Source: Klebsiella pneumoniae
GTDB taxonomy: Bacteria; Bacteroidota; Bacteroidia; Flavobacteriales; Flavobacteriaceae
DNA: 5,377 nucleotides
Direction of reading: 5' to 3'
Assembly (NCBI GenBank): GCA_943325355.2
Contig: CALPPA020000144.1
Coordinates: 1 to 5,377, forward strand
The position numbers and the translations under genes were made by a program. This document shows positions 1 through 4,154 of the stretch, in pieces; positions within the stretch are counted from its first letter, which is position 1; every line of letters begins with the position of its first letter. Under the pieces are notes generated by a model. It searched no databases and was not told the origin of the DNA. It saw only the letters and a list, made by a program, of their open reading frames with translations.

Positions 1-4
1 TTTA

Positions 5-12
5 CAAATATA
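5..12 (-). promoter_or_regulatory. Possible -7 box of a promoter firing leftward out of the window
   Basis: Read on the minus strand these bases are TATATTTG, an exact match to the Bacteroidetes -7 consensus TAnnTTTG. No TTG lies about 19 bp upstream on that strand, so only half of the promoter pattern is present. Such AT-rich octamers also arise by chance in DNA of this composition. If real, it would drive a divergent gene beyond the left edge. Confidence 0.25.
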
Positions 13-150
13 GCAATTTATTTATTTTGTAAGTTTTTTTTTATAATAACTCAGAATTGAGAGAGAAAAAAACTTCAAAACGCTATTTCCTGCTGCCATT
101 TCAAATGAAATTCACTGAACCCCACTGGCACTCGTTTGTCCACTTTCTCT

Positions 151-173
151 GGTGCTCGATTGCATCGAGTACC
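151..173. repeat. 10-bp hairpin in noncoding DNA
   Basis: GGTGCTCGAT and ATCGAGTACC form a 10-bp stem (nine Watson-Crick pairs and one G-T wobble) around a 3-base TGC loop. No T-run follows on either strand, so it does not look like an intrinsic terminator. The core CTCGATTGCATCGAG resembles the short TCGA...TCGA palindromes that recur between genes in many Bacteroidetes. That resemblance is from memory and was not checked. Function unknown. Confidence 0.55.
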
Positions 174-265
174 TACATAAATTAAAAGACAAAAAACGTA
201 GCGTTTGCAACACGGCTATTTTAATTTTAAGAAGTAGTTCATAAAATCAATAGACAAATTGGATA

Positions 266-290
266 GGATTGCTTCGTTCCTCGCAATGAC
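266..290. repeat. Dispersed repeat of the 'HCEERSNP' type
   Basis: The segment GGATTGCTTCGTTCC followed by TCGCAATGAC carries a short ATTGC/GCAAT inverted repeat. Its complement begins GTCATTGCGAGG and translates to SHCEERSNPI in one frame. That peptide is a well-known false-ORF signature of a dispersed intergenic repeat found in many bacterial genomes, including Bacteroidetes. The element is therefore called as a repeat and not as coding. Family membership rests on recognition of the sequence; copy number in this genome cannot be seen. Confidence 0.6.
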
Positions 291-348
291 TCGCTTTAAA
301 ACTACTGTTTTTTTCTCTTCCGTTATTATGAAAACAAAACAAAATTTT

Positions 349-424
349 TAGCCCTGATGGAAGCGGCATCCTCGCAGCGAAGCGAAGAGATACAGTGGAC
401 AGCAGGAGGATTGGTTCTTGAAAA
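349..424 (+). ncRNA. Candidate structured RNA or dispersed structured element (TAGCCCTGATGG type)
   Basis: The segment starts TAGCCCTGATGGAAGCGGC and ends near GGTTCTTGAAAA. It contains a hairpin TCGC(372-375)-AGCGAA-GCGA(382-385). An outer pairing is possible between CCTG (353-356) and CAGG (403-406), and a competing one between ATCCTC (368-373) and GAGGAT (406-411). Its G+C content is visibly above the flanking DNA and it has no open frame. From memory, very similar segments (TAGCCC-GAT-GAAGCGGCATCC, a variable hairpin, then a segment like AGCGGA-AGCAGGA) recur between genes in Flavobacterium genomes. It might correspond to a described Bacteroidetes motif such as Flavo-1, but I could not compare it. 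Whether it is transcribed is unknown. Confidence 0.4.
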
Positions 425-463
425 CACAAATGATTCTGCTTCTAAAAAAACCTCCCCTTGTCT

Positions 464-484
464 TGTCCTGAAATAGGTTTACAC
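464..484 (+). mobile_element. Probable left terminal inverted repeat of an IS3-type element
   Basis: The segment begins TGTCCTGAAATAGG and ends TTTACAC, 14 bp before a transposase-like orfA. A TG start, this length and this distance to the first ORF fit the left end of an IS3-type insertion sequence. The expected right copy (starting GTGTAAACCTATT) is not seen anywhere downstream in the window, so the element cannot be delimited on the right. The assignment is inferred from position and resemblance. Confidence 0.5.
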
Positions 485-495
485 AAAAGTGTAAA
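478..495. repeat. 7-bp palindrome with 4-base loop at the IS left end
   Basis: TTTACAC (478-484) and GTGTAAA (489-495) are perfect inverted copies around AAAA. The left arm is the inner end of the presumed IS terminal repeat, and the right arm ends three bases before the orfA start codon at 499. It could be part of the transposase binding site, or a hairpin that limits translation of orfA. Confidence 0.45.
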
Positions 496-498
496 AAT

Positions 499-804
499 AT
501 GGAAAGATATTCAAGAGAAAGTATTTCAAAAAGGCAATCTGTATATTCAGAAGAATTCAAAAGATTTGTTTGTAATGATTATCTCACTGGTTCAATGACC
601 AAAAAAAAAGTGGAGTTAAGACATAATCTTGGTAACGGTCGACTTACTTATTGGCTAAGGGAAAAAGGATTTGATAATTTAAAATCAAGAATTGTATCTT
701 TACCCGCTATGAAATCAGTTACAAATAATTCTATTAGAAAAGACTCCTTTCGTGTGGTAAATAGCAAATACAAAGTAAAATCTTATGATTGTATCCGTTA
801 CTAA
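499..804 (+). pseudogene. IS3-type transposase orfA remnant (helix-turn-helix part)
   Basis: The 101-codon frame resembles the first ORF of IS3-type insertion sequences. Residues about 16-58 (YSEEFKRFVCNDYL ... LTYWLREKGFD) fit the SxEFKxxV-xxYLxG plus YWLRxxG pattern of the HTH_28/HTH_Tnp_1 DNA-binding domain. Normally a leucine-rich coiled coil follows and then orfB with a DDE catalytic core. Here the sequence after about residue 72 (SVTNNSIRKDSF onward) has no such coiled coil, orfB is absent, and the frame runs 20 bp into the next gene. I therefore call it a truncated remnant. It follows a probable left terminal repeat at 464-484. A run of nine A's at 601-609 encodes the lysines at 35-37 and is prone to slippage. 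The alternative is a small free-standing HTH protein, which cannot be excluded because the frame is intact. Confidence 0.55.
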
Positions 805-1108
805 AATGGAGTTAAATTCTTATTCAAAACTGATTGCTTTTTTTAAGTTCAATGGGCAAATCATAAAAGAGTTGCAACACACTCAATGCAAAAAACACAA
901 AGTAACCGGAAGTTGGAACTTGAAAGTTTGGTATACAATGACTTTATGGGAAAGTGAAAAGGATATCAACGAGTTTTATCGCAATGGTACCCACCTAGAA
1001 GCGATGAAACAATCTATAAAATTCTCTTCTAAAATTCAATCCCATCGCATACAAAAGGAAGATTTGATGCCTTGGAAGGAAGCAAAAAAATTTTTTGGTA
1101 GCAAATAA
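785..1108 (+). CDS. Small conserved-type hypothetical protein, probable dimeric alpha/beta barrel
   Basis: The 107-residue product has no signal peptide or membrane segment and is probably cytoplasmic. Its centre, NLKVWYTMTLWESEKDINEFYRNGTHLEAMK (about 46-76), has a beta-strand ending in LWES, then a helix with a conserved-looking Phe, Gly and His. That pattern is typical of dimeric alpha/beta-barrel proteins of the antibiotic biosynthesis monooxygenase/DUF3291 type. The C-terminal DLMPWKEAKKFF is a short tail helix. I chose the ATG at 785 because the product then opens MIVSVTKMEL, a first beta-strand, although the ATG at 806 is possible. There is no clear ribosome site, as usual in this phylum. 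The start overlaps the IS-remnant frame by 20 bp, so the original upstream control region may have been replaced. Substrate and function are unknown; the fold call is inference from motif spacing. Confidence 0.7.
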   Translation: MIVSVTKMELNSYSKLIAFFKFNGQIIKELQHTQCKKHKVTGSWNLKVWYTMTLWESEKDINEFYRNGTHLEAMKQSIKFSSKIQSHRIQKEDLMPWKEAKKFFGSK

Positions 1109-1117
1109 TCTCAGCAA

Positions 1118-1147
1118 GCTATCCCGAAAGCTATCGGGAATGCTATC
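1118..1147. repeat. 18-bp near-palindrome with GCTATC every 12 bp
   Basis: TCCCGAAAGCTATCGGGA (1122-1139) is one mismatch short of a perfect palindrome. GCTATC occurs at 1118, 1130 and 1142, exactly 12 bp apart, giving imperfect 12-mers GCTATCCCGAAA, GCTATCGGGAAT and GCTATCTTTAAA. The stem begins about 14 bp after the stop codon of the upstream gene and could act as a weak terminator, but no continuous T-run follows directly. Short AGCTATCGGGA palindromes are, from memory, common between genes in Flavobacterium. Confidence 0.5.
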
Positions 1148-1164
1148 TTTAAACATCTTTTTTG

Positions 1165-1172
1165 TATTTTTG
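1165..1172 (+). promoter_or_regulatory. Possible -7 box for the lipoprotein gene
   Basis: TATTTTTG matches the Bacteroidetes -7 consensus TAnnTTTG and lies 27 bp before the ATG at 1200, which would give a leader of about 20 nt. There is no TTG at the expected distance of about 19 bp upstream, so the promoter is incomplete and the call is weak. Confidence 0.35.
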
Positions 1173-1199
1173 AAATCTCCAGACAAATTAAAACCCATT

Positions 1200-1673
1200 A
1201 TGAAAAAAGCAGCTCTTATTCTCGTGACCCTCTTGCTATTCGCTTCTTGCGGAAAATCAAAGGAAATTTCAAAAATAGTAGGCAAAGATTGGCTGTTAGG
1301 AAAATGGGAAAACAAATCGGACGAGGGCAACTTATTGGAAATTTGGACAAAAACAAATGACAGCATATATATTGGCGAAAGCTATTTTATAAAAGAAAAA
1401 GACACTTTGCATTCTGAAAAAATCCAGTTGAAACAAAAAGGGGAAGATCTTTTTTACATTTCTACCATTAAAGGCCAAAACAATGACAAACCCGTAACTT
1501 TCATTTTCAAAGATACTCTTGGGAAACAATTAGTTTTTGAAAATCCAAAACACGACTATCCGCAAAAAATCATTTATTCGCAGCTATCAAAAGACCGAAT
1601 GATTATTTTAATCTCCGAAATTCAACAAGGAAAAGTCAGTTCCATAAAATATTCGTTGAAGAAAACAAAATAA
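1200..1673 (+). CDS. Lipoprotein of DUF6265 type
   Basis: The 157-residue product opens MKKAALILVTLLLFASCGKS, a lipoprotein signal peptide with lipobox F14-A15-S16-C17, so Cys17 should be lipidated and the protein anchored in the envelope. The residues after Cys17 (GKSKE) are not the acidic stretch linked to surface export in Bacteroidetes, so a periplasm-facing location is more likely. The mature part has the landmarks I associate with DUF6265: DWLLGKWE (30-37), E47-x-W49, a GQN segment in the middle, and FENPKHDYPQ (113-122). The domain is predicted to be a small lipocalin-like beta barrel without known function. An in-frame ATG at 1095 would put 35 extra residues before the signal peptide and overlap the upstream gene, so 1200 is chosen. 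It is probably its own transcription unit. Confidence 0.85.
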   Translation: MKKAALILVTLLLFASCGKSKEISKIVGKDWLLGKWENKSDEGNLLEIWTKTNDSIYIGESYFIKEKDTLHSEKIQLKQKGEDLFYISTIKGQNNDKPVTFIFKDTLGKQLVFENPKHDYPQKIIYSQLSKDRMIILISEIQQGKVSSIKYSLKKTK

Positions 1674-1712
1674 AAAAGTCCATTTTCTATAAAAAAAAAC
1701 AACCTTTTTCTA

Positions 1713-1755
1713 AAAATATGGATATTGTGTTGTGCAATATTTTAAATTTTTATTA
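1713..1755 (+). terminator. Weak AT-rich hairpin, possible terminator of the lipoprotein gene
   Basis: ATATTG (1722-1727) and CAATAT (1735-1740) form a 6-bp stem with a 7-base loop. An alternative outer pairing is AAAATAT (1713-1719) with ATATTTT (1737-1743). A T-rich tract TTTTAAATTTTTATT follows. The stem is poor in GC, so termination would be weak. It lies about 50 bp after the lipoprotein stop codon. Confidence 0.3.
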
Positions 1756-1782
1756 AAAATACAATTCTTACAATATTATTTA

Positions 1783-1797
1783 TATTTAGTCTAAATA
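1783..1797. promoter_or_regulatory. 7-1-7 palindrome upstream of the receptor promoter, candidate metal-repressor operator
   Basis: TATTTAG-T-CTAAATA is a perfect odd palindrome with seven-base arms. It ends four bases before the TTTG of the receptor's -33 element, where a dimeric repressor could block RNA polymerase. The 7-1-7 geometry resembles Fur boxes, and the TTTAG/CTAAA arms resemble sites described for DtxR/MntR-type regulators. Either would fit an iron-uptake receptor. The regulator is not in the window and the site is inferred from sequence and position only. Confidence 0.4.
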
Positions 1798-1800
1798 AGC

Positions 1801-1831
1801 TTTGCAATCTCAAATTTGGTGTTTATATTTG
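1801..1831 (+). promoter_or_regulatory. Bacteroidetes-type promoter of the TonB-dependent receptor gene
   Basis: TTTG at 1801-1804 and TATATTTG at 1824-1831 are separated by 19 bp, exactly the TTG-N19-TAnnTTTG pattern of the primary sigma factor in Bacteroidetes. Transcription should start near 1837-1840, giving a short leader of about 25 nt before the ATG at 1863. The leader is A-rich with no Shine-Dalgarno match, as is normal in this group. Confidence 0.75.
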
Positions 1832-1862
1832 CATAGTTATTTTTAATGAATCTAAATAAAAA

Positions 1863-4082
1863 ATGAAAAATAGTTTAGTTATTGGACTTTGCCTGGTGTC
1901 CATTTTAAGTTTTGCTCAAGAAAAAATTGTAGAAAAAGATACTGTTTATACTTTAAAAGAAGTTTCTGTAAATTCAGATGTAATTGTTGGAAGTAAATTC
2001 AAAGCCAAGAACAGAGCTGGTTCCACCTCGTTTATTTCGCCAGCCGACTTAAAAATATTTAATTACTCAGACATTTCAAGAGTATTGGGGAAAATTCCAG
2101 GAATAACTGTTCAAGAAGAAGATGGTTTTGGCTTAAGACCCAACATTGGAATGAGAGGAACAAATCCAAACCGAAGCGAGAAAATAACATTAATGGAAGA
2201 CGGAATTCTAATTGCTCCAGCTCCATACGCTGCTCCAGGCGCCTATTATTTCCCTACTACAAACAGAATGCAAGCTTTTGAAATAATTAAAGGAGGAAGC
2301 CAAATACAATACGGACCTTATACTACCAGCGGAACCATCAATATGGTTTCTACACAAATCCCAAATAAATTTACAGGTAATTTTGTTAGCAGCTACGGAA
2401 GTTTTAATACCAAAAGAACGTATATCAATGTGGGAGATAACTTTAAAAATTTCGCCTATTTAGTAGAATATAATAATCGAAATTCTGATGGATTCAAAAA
2501 AATAGATTACAGTGATAAAAAAACTGGTTTTCAGGGCAATGATTATGTTGCTAAGTTCAGAATCAACTCCGATTTTGATGCAAAAATATACCAATCGTTG
2601 ACCTTTAAATTGCAATATTCAGAGGATAATGACAATGAAACCTATTTAGGATTAACTGATGCCGATTTTAAAGCAGATCCTTATAGAAGATATTTGGGTT
2701 CAAACGAAGATTATATTGACACCGAACATTTTCAATTGATGGCAACTCATTACATCAAACCATTAAAAAACTTGACTTTTACCACAAAAGCTTATAGAAA
2801 CACCTTTGCCAGAAACTGGTATAAATTAGACGGTGTTAATCTAGGAACGTCAACTGTTTCTATCAATTCTATTTTAGAAGATCCCATAAAATATAATGCT
2901 GAGTTCAACGCAATTAATGGATCTGCAAATACTATTGCCAATGCCTTGCGTGTAATAGCGAACAATAGAAACTATGAAGCCCAAGGTATTCAAAGTGTTG
3001 GAAACTATAAATTAGAAAAAAATGCTTTTACGCACGAAATCGAATTTGGTATTCGCTATCACGAAGATTATGAAGATCGTTATCAATGGGTAGATGGCTA
3101 TGCTGTAAACAACAAAGCAATGAACCGAACCAATACTGGTGTTCCCGGAACAGATTCAAATAGAATAACAAGTGCAAACGCCATAGCAAGCCATATTTTA
3201 TATAATTTAAGTTATGACAAATTCACGTTTTCGCCAGGTGTTCGTTATGAAAACATAGACTTAAAATCATTAGATTATGGAAAATCGGATATAGAAAGAA
3301 CTGGTAAAAATATTGTTGTAGAAAAGAATAATGTAGGCGTTTGGATTCCGGGAATTGGGATACTATACGATTTAAATAAAATGTATAATGTTTTTGCTAG
3401 CGTACATAAAGGGTTTTCTCCTCCTGGAGCAAAGGCTGGTGAAGATGCAGAAAATAGTGTTAATACAGAAGTTGGTTTCCGAATGAATAAAAATGCTTTT
3501 TCGGGAGAATTAATTTATTATTACAATGATTTTTCAAATCTTCAAGGTTCAGACAATATGTCTGGCGGTGGTTCTGGAACAGGAGATTTGTTTAATGCAG
3601 GAAATGCAATCGTAAATGGTATAGAGTTGACAGCGACCTATGATTTCCTTTATAAAAACACCAATCAATTCAGACTTCCTGTAACGTTAAGCTACACATA
3701 TACTGATACCAAACTAGAATCTACTTTTGCCAGTCCAATTTGGGGAAATGTTGTTCCTGGTGATGAGATTCCATACATACCAACAAATCAATTATCACTA
3801 ATGGCAGATTTTGAGTTCCATAAATTTCAATTTGCTGTGGGATATCGCTTTGTAGATGCTTTCAGAACGAGAGCTGGACAAGGAACCATTCCTGCTAATT
3901 ATAAAGTGGATAGCTATTCTGTTTTTGATACTTCGGCGAAATATCTACTATCAAATAATGTGACCTTGATGGTAAATGTTATGAATTTATTTGATGCCGA
4001 AAATGCTGTTTCAAGAGTTCCTGCTGGTTTAAGACCCGCTCATCCTTTTGGAATCAACGCTGGGATTGCAGCACATTTTTAA
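1863..4082 (+). CDS. TonB-dependent outer-membrane receptor, FecA-like (ferric chelate uptake)
   Basis: The 739-residue product is a 22-strand-type outer-membrane channel that would bring a ligand into the periplasm using TonB energy. A signal peptide (1-18, cleaved after SFA) is followed by a probable TonB box around VYTLKEVSV (28-36). The plug domain spans about 48-165 and includes RVLGKIPGITVQEEDG, IGMRGTNPNRS (95-105), LMEDGILIAPAPY (110-122) and EIIKGGSQIQYGP (140-152). The LLEDG-x-PLAPAPY-like segment is typical of the FecA ferric-dicitrate branch. The beta barrel fills the rest and ends in a terminal Phe (GIAAHF), the usual outer-membrane assembly signal. It lacks both the N-terminal carboxypeptidase-like domain common in Bacteroidetes receptors and the signalling domain of E. 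coli FecA, and no fecI/fecR pair is adjacent. Direct repressor control is therefore more likely than sigma/anti-sigma signalling. It has its own promoter and terminator and appears monocistronic. Citrate specificity is unproven, so no gene symbol is given. Confidence 0.93.
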   Translation: MKNSLVIGLCLVSILSFAQEKIVEKDTVYTLKEVSVNSDVIVGSKFKAKNRAGSTSFISPADLKIFNYSDISRVLGKIPGITVQEEDGFGLRPNIGMRGTNPNRSEKITLMEDGILIAPAPYAAPGAYYFPTTNRMQAFEIIKGGSQIQYGPYTTSGTINMVSTQIPNKFTGNFVSSYGSFNTKRTYINVGDNFKNFAYLVEYNNRNSDGFKKIDYSDKKTGFQGNDYVAKFRINSDFDAKIYQSLTFKLQYSEDNDNETYLGLTDADFKADPYRRYLGSNEDYIDTEHFQLMATHYIKPLKNLTFTTKAYRNTFARNWYKLDGVNLGTSTVSINSILEDPIKYNAEFNAINGSANTIANALRVIANNRNYEAQGIQSVGNYKLEKNAFTHEIEFGIRYHEDYEDRYQWVDGYAVNNKAMNRTNTGVPGTDSNRITSANAIASHILYNLSYDKFTFSPGVRYENIDLKSLDYGKSDIERTGKNIVVEKNNVGVWIPGIGILYDLNKMYNVFASVHKGFSPPGAKAGEDAENSVNTEVGFRMNKNAFSGELIYYYNDFSNLQGSDNMSGGGSGTGDLFNAGNAIVNGIELTATYDFLYKNTNQFRLPVTLSYTYTDTKLESTFASPIWGNVVPGDEIPYIPTNQLSLMADFEFHKFQFAVGYRFVDAFRTRAGQGTIPANYKVDSYSVFDTSAKYLLSNNVTLMVNVMNLFDAENAVSRVPAGLRPAHPFGINAGIAAHF

Positions 4083-4105
4083 AAAAATAATAGTTTAGTA
4101 CTAAA

Positions 4106-4140
4106 AAACCCGACAGGTCTCTCTATAACCTGTCGGGTTT
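4106..4140. terminator. Strong bidirectional terminator between the receptor gene and valS
   Basis: AAACCCGACAGGT (4106-4118) and ACCTGTCGGGTTT (4128-4140) form a perfect 13-bp stem with a 9-base loop. TTT ends the stem on the plus strand, and a run of A's on the left (4103-4108) becomes a U-run on the minus strand. It sits 24 bp after the receptor stop codon and 15 bp after the valS stop codon, so it can end transcription of both convergent genes. Confidence 0.9.
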
Positions 4141-4154
4141 AATTGTATATAAGT

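Larger units (their letters stand above)
1..348. other. Gene-free intergenic stretch with short dispersed repeats
   Basis: No reading frame here has a plausible start, length and composition. The minus-strand frame that crosses part of it reads through repeat sequence and is not a gene. The stretch holds a possible outward-facing promoter at the far left, a hairpin at 151-173, a small 5-3-5 inverted repeat AAACG-TAG-CGTTT near 195-207, and a dispersed-repeat-like element at 266-290. The gene that should lie to the left is outside the window. Confidence 0.6.

Noticed and set aside
247..429. Minus-strand 60-codon frame
   Set aside because: It ends in the SHCEERSNPI peptide produced by a known dispersed repeat and crosses the structured element; no start signal or protein-like composition.
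348..560. Minus-strand 70-codon frame
   Set aside because: It spans the structured element, the IS terminal repeat and the start of the orfA frame on the other strand; most likely a chance opening.
1095..1199. N-terminal extension of the lipoprotein from the ATG at 1095
   Set aside because: It would bury the lipoprotein signal peptide 35 residues inside the protein, overlap the previous gene and translate a palindromic repeat; the ATG at 1200 is far better.
995..1366. Minus-strand 123-codon frame
   Set aside because: It is antisense to the well-supported alpha/beta-barrel and lipoprotein genes; the apparent Phe/Leu-rich protein is the complement of A-rich coding DNA.
1332..1529. Minus-strand 65-codon frame inside the lipoprotein gene
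   Set aside because: Fully antisense to a gene with clear signal peptide and domain motifs; Phe-rich shadow.
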